DNA of 64,000 nt from an uncultured Eubacterium sp. Lineage in GTDB: Bacteria > Bacillota > Clostridia > Lachnospirales > Lachnospiraceae. Below, one piece after another: positions 7,994 to 18,000 of this stretch. The position numbers and the translations under genes are program-made. Location of the stretch: contig CAJTZN010000012.1 in assembly GCA_910584065.1 (NCBI GenBank), forward strand, positions 12,281-76,280. Direction: 5' to 3'. Numbering within the stretch: position 1 is the first letter of the stretch; the number at the start of each line of letters is the position of its first letter. The notes beneath the pieces were generated by a model, which saw only the letters and a list, made by a program, of their open reading frames with translations, was not told the DNA's origin and searched no databases.

Positions 7994-9433
7994 ATGAATT
8001 ACGGGGTTGTCATTTATATGCTCGGCTGGCTGCTGGATTTTGAGGGCATCTTTCTCATGCTGCCATGCCTGGTGGGGGCCGTTTACCGGGAAGAGGATGC
8101 GGTATTTTTTGCCGTGTCCGCGTTGATCTGTCTTGTGACGGGATTTGTTATAACGAGATTTAAACCGAAAAATAAATCCATGTATGCCCGGGAAGGATTT
8201 ATCATCGTGGCTCTCAGCTGGTTTTTACTCAGTATTTTCGGCGCGCTGCCGTTCGTGATGTCAGGCGCCATACCTTCCTATATTGATGCGCTGTTTGAAA
8301 CCGCGTCGGGATTTACGACGACAGGGGCGACGATCCTCGGGGATGTGGAGAGCCTTTCAAAATGTATCAATTTTTGGAGAACATTTACCCACTGGATCGG
8401 CGGCATGGGGGTTCTCGTCTTTATGATGGCAGTCGTACCGCTTGCCGACGGCAGGAATATGTATCTGATGAAAGCGGAAAGTCCGGGCCCTACGGTAGGA
8501 AAGCTGGTGCCCCGCATCAAATCGACGGCCAAGATCCTCTACGGCATGTATCTCGTACTTTCCGTCGTTGAATTTCTTTTCCTCCTGGCGGGACGGATGA
8601 GTGTCTACGATGCGCTCACCACTACGTTTGGTACGGCGGGTACGGGCGGATTCGGCATCTACAATGACAGTCTGGCCGGCTTTTCTCCGTACATACAGAT
8701 CGTCGTGACGGTATTTATGATAGCATTTGGAGTTAATTTTACATTTTATTATTTGCTCATCTTGGGAAAACGCTGGAAAGAGGCGTTTCAGATGTCGGAA
8801 GTCCGCGCGTACCTGGGCGTGATCCTCGTGGCGGTGACCTGCATCACCATCAATATCCGGGATATGTTTGACAGCTTGGGTGAGGCGCTGCGGCATGTAA
8901 CTTTTCAGGTGGGATCCATCATCACGACGACAGGGTTTTCGACAGTGGATTTTGACCAGTGGCCGGAATTTTCCAAAACGATCCTGCTCCTTCTTATGTT
9001 TATCGGCGCCTGCGCGGGCAGTACCGGCGGCGGTATGAAGGTTTCCCGCATGATCATATGGGCAAAGACCTTTTTGAAAGAACTGAAAGTTATGATCCAT
9101 CCCCGGAACGTGTATAAGATTTCCGTAGACGGACGAAAAGTGGAACATGAGGTCGTGCGTTCGGTCAATGTGTTTTTAGTGGCGTATCTCATCGTATTTG
9201 CCGCTTCCGTGCTGCTGATCAGTTTGGATGGATTTGATTTTGTGACGAATTTTTCTGCCGTGGCCGCCACGATCAATAATATCGGCCCCGGTTTGAAGGA
9301 TGTCGGTCCAATGGCGAATTTCTCGTTGTTTGCACCGATGTCAAAACTTGTTTTAATTTTCGATATGATTGCGGGAAGACTGGAACTGTTTCCGATCCTG
9401 CTGTTATTTTCACCTAGTACGTGGAAAAAATAA
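7994..9433 (+). CDS. trkH: Trk potassium transporter membrane subunit TrkH
   Basis: Pore-forming subunit for potassium uptake, 479 residues with about ten hydrophobic segments. The four pore-loop signatures of the SKT superfamily can be seen: GFTTTGATI, GTAGTGGFGIY, TTTGFSTVD and NNIGPG. HWIGGMGVLVF and AGSTGGGMKVSR are typical TrkH blocks. GGGGGAAAG precedes ATG 7994. It forms an operon with trkA. The C-terminus ends LLLFSPSTWKK, as in bacterial TrkH proteins. Confidence 0.95.
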   Translation: MNYGVVIYMLGWLLDFEGIFLMLPCLVGAVYREEDAVFFAVSALICLVTGFVITRFKPKNKSMYAREGFIIVALSWFLLSIFGALPFVMSGAIPSYIDALFETASGFTTTGATILGDVESLSKCINFWRTFTHWIGGMGVLVFMMAVVPLADGRNMYLMKAESPGPTVGKLVPRIKSTAKILYGMYLVLSVVEFLFLLAGRMSVYDALTTTFGTAGTGGFGIYNDSLAGFSPYIQIVVTVFMIAFGVNFTFYYLLILGKRWKEAFQMSEVRAYLGVILVAVTCITINIRDMFDSLGEALRHVTFQVGSIITTTGFSTVDFDQWPEFSKTILLLLMFIGACAGSTGGGMKVSRMIIWAKTFLKELKVMIHPRNVYKISVDGRKVEHEVVRSVNVFLVAYLIVFAASVLLISLDGFDFVTNFSAVAATINNIGPGLKDVGPMANFSLFAPMSKLVLIFDMIAGRLELFPILLLFSPSTWKK

Positions 9434-9474
9434 ATACGCGTCGTCATTCGGACGCGTTAGAAAGTGTAGTTGTA

Positions 9475-10305
9475 ATGTCTCATAATAATCAGAAAAAAAT
9501 AGCGATCATCAATGATATATCAGGATTTGGCAGGTGTTCCGTGGCGGTATCCCTGCCGGTCATTTCCCATATGAAGGTGCAGGGGTGCGTGGTTCCGACT
9601 TCTGTTTTTTCAAACCATACCGGATTTCCGTCGTTCTTTTGCGATGATTACACGGATCGGATGCCGGCGTATATCGAGGAGTGGAAAAAACTGGGACTGC
9701 GGTTTGAGGGGATTGCCAGCGGCTTTCTCGGTTCCGCGGCGCAGATCGAGATCGTGACCGATTTTATCCGGGCGTTTCGCGACGAGCGGACCAAGGTGGT
9801 GATCGATCCGGTCATGGGGGAGAACGGAAAGGCGTATCCGACGTACACGGCAGACATGTGTGAGCGCATGAAACACCTCGTTCAGTTTGCGGATATTTTA
9901 ACGCCGAATGTGACGGAAGCGTGTATGCTGGCCGGCGTATCGTATAAAGGCTCCGGCTGGACCGGGCGGGAACTGCGTCAGATCATGGAGCGGCTGCGCG
10001 GACTGGGGGCGGGAAAGATCGTGATCTCCGGACTCGAATCGGGCCAGTATGTTTCGAACGCGGTCAGTGAACGGCCGGGCGAACTAAAGATCCTGCGCCA
10101 GAAACGGGTTGGCAAGGTGCGCTCGGGCACGGGAGATATTTTTTCCGCCGTCATCGCGGCAGACTGTGTCAACGGCGTGGATTTCGAACAGTCGGTAAAA
10201 AAGGCGGCGGCCTTTGTGAAGGACTGTATCCTGGTAACGGAAGAAATGGACATTCCAGAGACGGACGGCGTCTGTTTTGAGGAAGTTCTCTATAAATTAA
10301 AATAA
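9475..10305 (+). CDS. pdxK: Pyridoxal/pyridoxamine kinase (PfkB/ribokinase fold)
   Basis: Salvage kinase that phosphorylates vitamin B6 vitamers to give pyridoxal 5'-phosphate. Recognisable blocks are INDISGFGRCSVAVSLPVIS at the N-terminus, VIDPVMGENGKAYPTY, LTPNVTEA and the PfkB active-site motif RSGTGDIFSA with its catalytic Asp. I place the start at ATG 9475 (MSHNNQKKIAIIND, 276 residues). An in-frame GTG at 9421 would overlap the end of trkH and add a tail unlike the family. A short palindrome (ACGCGTC/GACGCGT, 9435-9457) lies between trkH and this start. Confidence 0.88.
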   Translation: MSHNNQKKIAIINDISGFGRCSVAVSLPVISHMKVQGCVVPTSVFSNHTGFPSFFCDDYTDRMPAYIEEWKKLGLRFEGIASGFLGSAAQIEIVTDFIRAFRDERTKVVIDPVMGENGKAYPTYTADMCERMKHLVQFADILTPNVTEACMLAGVSYKGSGWTGRELRQIMERLRGLGAGKIVISGLESGQYVSNAVSERPGELKILRQKRVGKVRSGTGDIFSAVIAADCVNGVDFEQSVKKAAAFVKDCILVTEEMDIPETDGVCFEEVLYKLK

Positions 10306-10330
10306 AATATAACTTTTGGAGGTAGCAGAC

Positions 10331-11809
10331 ATGAAGAAGGTAGAAGGACTGATCAACACAAAAAGAAGGCAGGGGACCATTAAAAAAGAAATTTACGGAC
10401 ACTTTTCCGAGCATTTGGGCCGCTGCATCTATGAGGGGATCTTCGTCGGTGAAGATTCGGACATACCAAATACAAAGGGAATGCGTATCGACGTGGTAGA
10501 GGCCTTAAAAAATCTGGACATTCCGGTACTGCGCTGGCCGGGCGGGTGTTTTGCCGACGAGTATCACTGGATGGACGGCATCGGGCCGAAGGAGGGCCGC
10601 AAATGTATGGTAAATACGAACTGGGGCGGCGTCGTGGAAGATAATAGTTTTGGCACGCACGAGTTTTTTGAACTGTGCAGCCAGATCGGCTGTGAGCCGT
10701 ATATCAACGGGAATGTCGGAAGCGGAACCGTACAGGAGATGTCCGAGTGGATCGAGTACATGACGTTTGACGGCGAATCCCCGATGGCGAACAAGCGCGC
10801 GGAAAACGGCAGAAAAGAGCCGTGGAAGCTGAAATATTTCGGCGTCGGCAACGAGAACTGGGGCTGCGGCGGCAATATGACGCCTGAATATTATGCTAAT
10901 ACATATCGCAGATTCCAGACATTTTGCAAGAATTACGGCGACAATAAGCTGTACAAGATCGCCTGCGGCCCGAACGCGGACGATTATGAGTGGACGGACA
11001 AACTGATGAGCATCATCGGCAGTAATTTCGCGGACGCCATCAGTATGCACTATTATACCGTTCCATGCGGCTGGGAGAAAAAGGATACGGCGACCGGTTT
11101 CGATGAAAAGCGCTATTACGAGACGATTGAGTCCACGCTTCGCATTGAGGAAATGATCGACCGCCATCTGGAGATCATGAGCAAATACGATCCGGAACAT
11201 AAGGTGAAACTCGTCGTGGACGAATGGGGCACCTGGTATCAGGTAGAAGAGGGAACGAACCCGGGATTTTTGTACCAGCAAAACACGATGCGCGACGCGA
11301 TGGTCGCCGCGCTGAACTTAAACATTTTCAACCGCCGCTGCGACCGCATCGACATGGCAAATATCGCGCAGGTAGTCAATGTCCTTCAGGCAGTCGTTCT
11401 GACGGAGGGCGCGAAAATCGTAAAAACACCGACGTATTATGTATTTGAAATGTACAAGCGCCACCAGGGGGCGACGCTCGTTGACTGTTATCTCGATGTG
11501 CCGGAGGAAGAATGCGAAGGCTATACGGTGCCGCTCGTCTCTTCATCGGCCTCGGTCAATGAGGCAGGAGAGCTGACCATAACGCTCGCCAACGTATCCC
11601 TTTCCGAGAAAATTGAGTGTCAGATGGACGTCGTCGGCAGCTACGGCGCCGTGTCCGGCACGATGCTGACGGGAAACATGGGCGATTTCAACACCTTCGA
11701 AAAGGACGATGTAGTAAAACCGCAGGCATTTATAGGTGCGAGTCTGGCAGACGGCGCGCTGACGGCGAAACTTCCGCCTTGCAGCGTCGTAACCCTTGTC
11801 CTGAAATAG
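10331..11809 (+). CDS. abfA: Intracellular alpha-L-arabinofuranosidase, GH51
   Basis: Hydrolyses terminal alpha-L-arabinofuranosyl residues from arabino-oligosaccharides and arabinoxylan fragments. The 492-residue protein matches GH51 throughout: YGHFSEHLGRCIYEGIF, LRWPGGCFADEYHW, the acid/base motif GVGNENWGCGG (Glu about 175) and the nucleophile motif VVDEWGTWY (Glu about 298). There is no signal peptide, so it should act in the cytoplasm on imported oligosaccharides. GGAGGT ends 7 bases before ATG 10331; a TTG at 10316 is in frame but overlaps that site. It heads the xylan-related block, and the next gene starts 10 bases downstream. Confidence 0.95.
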   Translation: MKKVEGLINTKRRQGTIKKEIYGHFSEHLGRCIYEGIFVGEDSDIPNTKGMRIDVVEALKNLDIPVLRWPGGCFADEYHWMDGIGPKEGRKCMVNTNWGGVVEDNSFGTHEFFELCSQIGCEPYINGNVGSGTVQEMSEWIEYMTFDGESPMANKRAENGRKEPWKLKYFGVGNENWGCGGNMTPEYYANTYRRFQTFCKNYGDNKLYKIACGPNADDYEWTDKLMSIIGSNFADAISMHYYTVPCGWEKKDTATGFDEKRYYETIESTLRIEEMIDRHLEIMSKYDPEHKVKLVVDEWGTWYQVEEGTNPGFLYQQNTMRDAMVAALNLNIFNRRCDRIDMANIAQVVNVLQAVVLTEGAKIVKTPTYYVFEMYKRHQGATLVDCYLDVPEEECEGYTVPLVSSSASVNEAGELTITLANVSLSEKIECQMDVVGSYGAVSGTMLTGNMGDFNTFEKDDVVKPQAFIGASLADGALTAKLPPCSVVTLVLK

Positions 11810-11819
11810 GGACGGCGCG

Positions 11820-12080
11820 ATGGGAAAACAGATCCGATTTTGTCCGCGGTGCGAGTGGACAAAAGAGATGATGGAAAAAGAACTGTTAAAGCTGGAGCAA
11901 TACATCGACCACATCCCCGAGGAAGACCGGGTTTCTGACGACGAGTACGAGCGGCGGCTCCTTCTCTGCGACAGTTGTCCCCAACTGCGGGGAGGCTTAT
12001 GCGGGCAGTGCGGCTGTTACGTCGCGGTCCGCGCCGCGAAAAAGGCCGGATACTGCCCGCTTTTCAGGGCGAAGTGGTAA
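11820..12080 (+). CDS. DUF6171 family small cysteine-rich protein
   Basis: 86-residue cytoplasmic protein with a pattern of paired cysteines: FCPRC near the N-terminus, then LCDSCP, LCGQCGC and YCPLF. This suggests zinc or another metal bound by Cys clusters, with a charged helical middle (LKLEQYIDHIPEEDR). I recognise it as a small conserved family of Lachnospiraceae and relatives without an assigned function. It follows abfA by 10 bases and may be translationally coupled. A strong promoter for the next gene begins just after its stop. Confidence 0.7.
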   Translation: MGKQIRFCPRCEWTKEMMEKELLKLEQYIDHIPEEDRVSDDEYERRLLLCDSCPQLRGGLCGQCGCYVAVRAAKKAGYCPLFRAKW

Positions 12081-12090
12081 AAATAAGTGA

Positions 12091-12119
12091 TTGAAAAAAG
12101 GGTGGCGATGGTGTAGAAT
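12091..12119 (+). promoter_or_regulatory. Promoter of the SGNH esterase gene
   Basis: TTGAAA, a 17-base spacer, then TAGAAT, 52 bases before the GTG start codon at 12172. Confidence 0.75.
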
Positions 12120-12171
12120 AATAAGTACTAGATTTTACACAAGATTAGGAGTTCAGAAAGGAGAGGATTGC

Positions 12172-13737
12172 GTGTACAAAGATAGAAAAATCAGGAAAAG
12201 GCTGATTGCCTTTTTCTGTACGGAAGCGCTCATGTGCTCCGTTTGTTCCGCGGTAGCTTACAGCTATTTTTCATCGGCGGAAGAAGGCGGCAGCCACTAT
12301 CAGGATGCCAGCAGCATCCAGTTGGAGGAGCCTGTTTTAAACAAGGCGGAAGATAAGGTCGAATTTTCGCTGGAAAACCTGACAGATGCCGATAAAGACG
12401 TTGTGGTCCAGATCGATCATTACAAGGATCAGGCGTTTGTAAACCGGGATGAATACAAGCTGACGCTTCCGTCGGGAACCGAGCAGACGAAGCTGTCCCT
12501 TCCGGCACAGCCGGGGAGCCGGTTCACACTGGCGGATAGCGCGGGCAGCGTCTATAAAGACAAAAAGGAACTCGGTACATACGACTGGGTAGGCACCTGG
12601 GCCAGTTCACAGCTGGAGGCGACCGGTGAAAACGCGCCGCCGAAACCGGGGCTGAGCGGAAATACATTCCGCCAGTTTATCCGTCCTTCTACGGGCGGAG
12701 AAAAGATCCGTCTGAAATTCTCGAATAAAGTCGGGAAGACGCCGGCGGAGCTGAAATCCGTACACATCGCGAACCAGGTCAATGCGGCGCGTTCAGAAAT
12801 CGATCCGGCGACCGATACGGTCGTGACATTTAACGGGAGCGAGAGCGTGTCGATCCCGGCGGGCGGTATGGTAACGTCGGATCCGATCGACTATAAAGTC
12901 GATCCACTGCAGCTGATCGCGGTATCTACTTATTTCGGAGAAGTGCCGGCAAATATCACGAGCCATACGGGCGCGCGGTGCAACAATCATTTTGCCGAAG
13001 GAAACCATGTCAGCGACGAGTCGCTCGGAAATGACCTCAACCGCCGAAGGGTGAGCTGGTATTTCCTCGAGGGAATGGATGTCATGTCGCCGGAGAGGAA
13101 CGAAGCGGTTGTCTGCTTTGGCGACTCGATCACAGACGGCTATGGAACGAATCCCAACAAGTATCAGCGGTGGACCGATGCGTTTGCTGAGAAACTGATG
13201 GAAAATGAGGCTGCGTCCCATTTGTCCGTACTGAATCAGGGAATCGGCGGAAATTCCATCTTTGGCGGACTGGGGCAGGCGGCGAAAGACCGTTTTGACC
13301 ACGATGTTTTGGAGCAGCCGGGGGCAAAATACCTCGTGATGCTCATGGGGATCAACGATATCGGCTATGCGACAGACGAGTCCCTGACAGCGCGCATGAT
13401 CGAGCAGTATGAGATCATGATCGACAAAGCGCACGAAAAAGGGATGAAGGTATACATGTGTACGATCCTTCCATTCAAAGGAAACAATTATTATACGGAA
13501 AACGAAGGGCCTCTCCGTGAGAAGATCCGTCTGGCAGTCAATGAATGGATTCTTACGAAGTCGGAGGCGGACGAGGTGATCGACCTGTCAGCCGCGTTCA
13601 CGGATCCGGAAGATCCGGAAAAGATGATCAAGGAATTCAGTAACGACTGGCTTCACCCGAACGCAGCCGGATACCGGGAAATCGGCCGGATCGTGTACGA
13701 AGCGATGATGAAAGGGGAGGGATTCGATGCGAAATAG
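12172..13737 (+). CDS. Exported or membrane-anchored SGNH/GDSL hydrolase (probable carbohydrate esterase)
   Basis: Probable esterase removing acetyl or similar groups from polysaccharides. A basic N-terminus with one hydrophobic segment (residues about 10-32) indicates export or anchoring. A beta-rich domain beginning WVGTWASSQ precedes the SGNH domain. The four blocks are GDSITDGYG (Ser about 319), NQGIGGNSI, MGINDIGYA (Asn about 395) and NDWLHPNAAG (Asp about 492, His about 495). I choose GTG 12172 because GAAAGGAG lies about 10 bases upstream; an in-frame start at 12091 would fall inside the promoter. The neighbours suggest xylan de-esterification, but the substrate is not shown by sequence alone. 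Its end overlaps the next gene by 11 bases. Confidence 0.85.
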   Translation: MYKDRKIRKRLIAFFCTEALMCSVCSAVAYSYFSSAEEGGSHYQDASSIQLEEPVLNKAEDKVEFSLENLTDADKDVVVQIDHYKDQAFVNRDEYKLTLPSGTEQTKLSLPAQPGSRFTLADSAGSVYKDKKELGTYDWVGTWASSQLEATGENAPPKPGLSGNTFRQFIRPSTGGEKIRLKFSNKVGKTPAELKSVHIANQVNAARSEIDPATDTVVTFNGSESVSIPAGGMVTSDPIDYKVDPLQLIAVSTYFGEVPANITSHTGARCNNHFAEGNHVSDESLGNDLNRRRVSWYFLEGMDVMSPERNEAVVCFGDSITDGYGTNPNKYQRWTDAFAEKLMENEAASHLSVLNQGIGGNSIFGGLGQAAKDRFDHDVLEQPGAKYLVMLMGINDIGYATDESLTARMIEQYEIMIDKAHEKGMKVYMCTILPFKGNNYYTENEGPLREKIRLAVNEWILTKSEADEVIDLSAAFTDPEDPEKMIKEFSNDWLHPNAAGYREIGRIVYEAMMKGEGFDAK

Positions 13738-15004
13738 AGCAGGTAAAAAAATACTGGCGGCGGGGATGGCTGTGATCCTGACGGCCGGACTGTTTTCCGA
13801 CAGTTCCGCGACCACTTCCCAGGCGGCGAAAAAGGTCAGCAGCGTGACGATCACGAACCCGCAGACGAGTTCCCTCTATCTGAAAAAAGGTGAAAAATTT
13901 CAGGTGAAGACGAAAGTGGCGCCGGCCAGTGCGAAAAATAAGAAACTAAAGTTTAAGTCTTCCAACAAAAAAGTGGCCGCCGTTTCCGCAAAAGGAAAGG
14001 TCACGGCAAAGAAAAACGGCAAGGCGAAGATTACCGCAGCCGCAAAAGATAAGAGCGGCCGGAAGGCGGCCATCACGGTACAGGTCGTGAAGAACTTTAA
14101 AAAAGCTTCCGGCGTGAGCCTGGATCAGAAAAACGTGGAATTGTATTTGGGTAATGGGGCAAATACGGTTACACTGGCCGCCACAGTTACACCGAAAAAA
14201 GCGACCGTGAAAAAAGTGGTTTACAAAACGTCGGATGCCTCCGTGGCAGGCGTGTCCGCCAAAGGCGTCGTGACGGCGAAAAAAGAAGGCACCGTGAAAG
14301 TTACGGCATTTGCGGCAGACGGCCGCGGGGCGAAAGCGGTATGTACGGTCACGGTGAAAAACCAGCCGGTTCAGCCAGTTCCATCGGTTGTACCAGCAAC
14401 GACGCCATCCGCGGCGCCGCCGGTATCGACACCGGCAGTTCCGACCGGAAAACCGGATGATGGAAAGCAGCGGGTGCTCTTCCAGTCGTCCAACAATTTC
14501 CGCAGTTATGCGGTCGTATCCTATTCGCTGCCAGAAGGGGTCAAGGCAGAGGATATTTCCGAAATCTCGCTCGGTGTGGATTCCGACAAACCGGTATCAG
14601 TGCGTCTGTACGCCGGTGCGAAACGGAACGGTGCGGCAGAGCTGACAGGAGCAGAACACAAGATCACCGACACGGTGACCGGAACGCAGGACGTTACCGT
14701 AGACGGTGTCCAGGGTACGGCAACATTACATCAGTTAGAGATACAGGAGACGTCCTCCACGCGGTTTGCCGTGCCGGCAGGAATCGGAAATACATGTTCC
14801 CTTTCGCTGGATGATCAGGCAAAGAGCAGGCTGGCCGAGGGAGACGGTAAAGAACGGCAGATTACGATCTATCCGCACGCTGTATGTCCGAACATTACCA
14901 TCTGTGATCTGGTGATCACGACGGTTTCGGGAAATCGTTACACGATTTCGCTAGATGAAACGACGGTTCAGGCAGCAGAGGGAGGGAAGGTATCCTTTTT
15001 GTAA
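13727..15004 (+). CDS. Secreted Big2-domain protein with an unrecognised C-terminal domain
   Basis: 425 residues. A signal peptide (KKILAAGMAVILTAGLFS, cleavage near residues 30-35) is followed by two lysine-rich bacterial Ig-like group 2 domains (about 37-123 and 127-210), each ending in the ITAAAKD / VTAFAADG pattern. A Pro/Thr/Ala linker (VPATTPSAAPPVSTP) leads to about 190 residues that I do not recognise. This part is beta-rich, begins RVLFQSSNNFRSYAVVSYSL, and could be a carbohydrate-binding or adhesive domain. The Big2 pair closely resembles the N-terminus of the GH115 protein encoded next. The start overlaps the SGNH gene, so it is translationally coupled to it. Confidence 0.8.
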   Translation: MRNRAGKKILAAGMAVILTAGLFSDSSATTSQAAKKVSSVTITNPQTSSLYLKKGEKFQVKTKVAPASAKNKKLKFKSSNKKVAAVSAKGKVTAKKNGKAKITAAAKDKSGRKAAITVQVVKNFKKASGVSLDQKNVELYLGNGANTVTLAATVTPKKATVKKVVYKTSDASVAGVSAKGVVTAKKEGTVKVTAFAADGRGAKAVCTVTVKNQPVQPVPSVVPATTPSAAPPVSTPAVPTGKPDDGKQRVLFQSSNNFRSYAVVSYSLPEGVKAEDISEISLGVDSDKPVSVRLYAGAKRNGAAELTGAEHKITDTVTGTQDVTVDGVQGTATLHQLEIQETSSTRFAVPAGIGNTCSLSLDDQAKSRLAEGDGKERQITIYPHAVCPNITICDLVITTVSGNRYTISLDETTVQAAEGGKVSFL

Positions 15005-15050
15005 AGCATTGCTTTTTGTGAAGCATCGCTTTTATGAAGCATAGGATAGG
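15004..15050 (+). repeat. Short direct repeats upstream of the GH115 gene
   Basis: Three imperfect units beginning AAGCAT lie in tandem: AAGCATTGCTTTTTGTG, AAGCATCGCTTTTATG and AAGCATAGGATAGG. Their function is unknown; they may be a small slippage repeat or a binding-site array. Confidence 0.45.
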
Positions 15051-15080
15051 CGTGACGCTTAATCAGAAGAGAGGTATTGT

Positions 15081-18000
15081 ATGAGGGGAAAAGGTAAAAA
15101 ACTGCTGGCAGTCGTGGCGGCCGCAGCCATGACCGTGTGCACCGTGGTTCCAGCGGCGCCGGCAGAGGCGGCAAGTGCAGCAAAAGTAAAAAGTATTGCG
15201 TTTTCGAAGCCGGCCGTGCAGACGCTGGCACTCAAAAAGGGCGAGACATTCCGCTTAAAGGCAGATGTGAGCCCGAAAAAAGCAAAAACAAACATGACGT
15301 ATTCTTCCAGTCGGAAGAAGGTGGTACAGGTTTCGAAGAAAGGCGTGTTAAAGGCGAAAAAAGCCGGAAAGGCAACGATTACGGCAGTAAGTACGACGAA
15401 GCCGAAAAAGAAAGCGTCGATCAAAGTGACCGTTTATAAAAAGTTCACGAAAGTGAAAAACGTTTCTATAGACAAGACAAGTGCGGTTTTGAGCGAGGGA
15501 CAGAACCTGACGTTGAACGCGGCTGTCTCACCCGCCAAAGCGACCGTGAAAAAGGTTACGTACGTGACTTCAAAAAAGGCGGTTGCCACCGTGAGCAAAA
15601 AAGGGGTTGTGACGGCGAAAAAAGCCGGTACGGCCGAGATTGCGGCTTACGCGCAGGATGGACGGGGAGCCAGAGCGGTCTGCCGCGTCACGGTTCAGGA
15701 AAAAGGCGGCGTCACAGGATCTGCCACCCCGGTAGCACCAGGGGTGTCGGCAACACCCGGAGCTTCGGCAGCAGCAACCCCGGCAGAGACACCGCGTCCG
15801 CCGCTCGACCAGTTCGTCGTAGCTTCAAAGGATCGTTCGGTTCCGGTCTATGTGGATGAAAAAGGCGACGACTACGACGGGTTGAGCCTGATCGCGGATT
15901 CTTTTGCCGAAGATGTTGCGATGGTCGCAAAGAGCGGCAAGGCGTCCGAAGTCGTAACGAAGTCGCAGGATCTGAAGGGGACGGCGATCATCGTCGGTTC
16001 GATCGGCAATAACGCTGTCATTGATTCCCTGATTGCCGCGGGAAAACTCGATGTGTCGGATGTTCAGGGCAAATGGGAGACCTATAAGATCAAATTTGTC
16101 GATAATCCGGCTGCCGGTGTGGAGAAAGCGATCGTTGTCGCGGGAAGTGATAAGCGCGGAGCCATTTACGGACTCTATCACATTTCCGAGGCGATGGGAG
16201 TTTCCCCCTGGGTGTTCTGGGGAGATGCCGTACCGGAGAAAAAGGACGAGATCGTTCTCTCGAACTGGGATCTCGAAATGACCTCGAAAGAGCCATCCGT
16301 CAAATACCGCGGTATCTTCCTCAACGACGAGGCGCCGTCGCTGAGCGGATGGGTGAAAGAGAAATTCGGCGATTACAACGAAGATTTTTATGACCTCGTA
16401 TACGAGGTGATCCTTCGCTGCAAAGGAAATTACCTGTGGCCGGCGATGTGGGGAAATGAGTTCAGCGAGGACGGAAAATCTTCTCCGATCGCGAACGCCG
16501 AGCTGGCCGATAAGTATGGCATCGTCATGGGAACGTCCCACCATGAACCGCTGTGCCGCGCCGGCAACGAGTGGGGCCAGAAGTGGCGGGATTACGCAAA
16601 GCGCTCGTACTGGGATTTCAATAAGAATGAAGAAGGAATCACAAATTTCTGGCGGGACGGCGTCAAAAGGAACATGGCGTATGAAAATGTCTATACGCTC
16701 GGCATGCGCGGCGAGGCCGATTCCGCGCTGGGAGGCAGCGTGGAGGACAATATTGATCTGCTCAAGCGGGTCATTACGACGCAGAAGAATATTTTGGCAG
16801 AGTACGACCGCAGTGACGCGCCGCAGGTTCTCACCGTTTACAAAGAAGTGGAAAACTTCTGGCACGGCACGAACGAGACCCCGGGACTGAAAAAATGGGA
16901 TCAGCTCGATGACGTGGTCATCATGCTCTGCGAGGACAATAACGGAAACATGCGTACACTGCCGACGACGAAGGAAGAGCAGCAGCGCGCGGGCGGCTGG
17001 GGCATGTACTACCACTTTGACTATCACGGCGGCCCGACCTCGTACGAGTGGGTCAATACGAAAGAGCTGAATAAAGTGTGGGAACAGATGACGATGGCAT
17101 ACGAACACGGCATCGATGATATATGGATCGTCAATGTCGGCGACTTAAAGCCGATGGAGATGAATATTTCCTATTTCCTTGACATGGCATATGACTATGA
17201 CACATGGGGGAAAAATGGCAGGAATAAGACCGGCGACTACATGAAACAGTGGGTGGGCCAGCAGTTTGGTTCCGCGCTCGACGAGCAGCAGACCGAAGCG
17301 GTCGCCTCCCTGTTAAAAGAGTATACGTGGATCAACGGATCCTGTAATCCGGAAACGCTGAAAAATCATACGTATCATGTCACCAATTACAACGAGGCTG
17401 TTCGCGTCCTGAACCGGGCACAGAAACTGATGGATGATGCCGAACACTATAAATCGGTGATCCCGGATCATCTGCAGGCGGCGTATTTTGAACTTGTGTA
17501 CTATCCGGCGGTGGCATCGGCCAATGTGGCAAAGATGCAGATCCTGAGCGGTCTGAACGAGTACTTTTTTGAGAAGGGAAGCGCTGCCGCGAACTGGTAC
17601 GCCGACCAGCTGGAGGAATCGGTGAAACTGGATGAAACACTCCAGTACACGTACAACAACGAGATGCCGGGCGTCGGCGACAAATGGAAAAACATGATGA
17701 GTTCGCCACATGTCGGTTATGTCACATGGGATTCGAAAGGCTGGTCGTATCCGGAAGCAAAAAGGCTAGATTCCCTTGCGGATCGGGCGCAGATGATCGT
17801 GACGCTGCAGAATCAGGAGGCGACCTTTACCGAGGGAGAGTGCGCGCTCGATACATTTACGAACATCAATAAAGAGACGTATACCGTAACGGTTTCCAAT
17901 GGCGGCAGTCCGTCCTTTGATTACACGGCAAAAGCGAGCGCGGACTGGATCCAGGTTTCGAAAGCTTCCGGCACGGTGGAACTCCAGGATACGTTTACCA

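Noticed and set aside
9421..9474. Upstream GTG start of the pyridoxal kinase
   Set aside because: It would overlap the trkH end and add 18 residues unlike the family; ATG 9475 gives the expected N-terminus.
15825..17108. 427-codon open frame on the minus strand inside the GH115 gene
   Set aside because: The opposite strand encodes a clear GH115 enzyme; the antisense frame has no family motifs or ribosome site and arises from codon bias.
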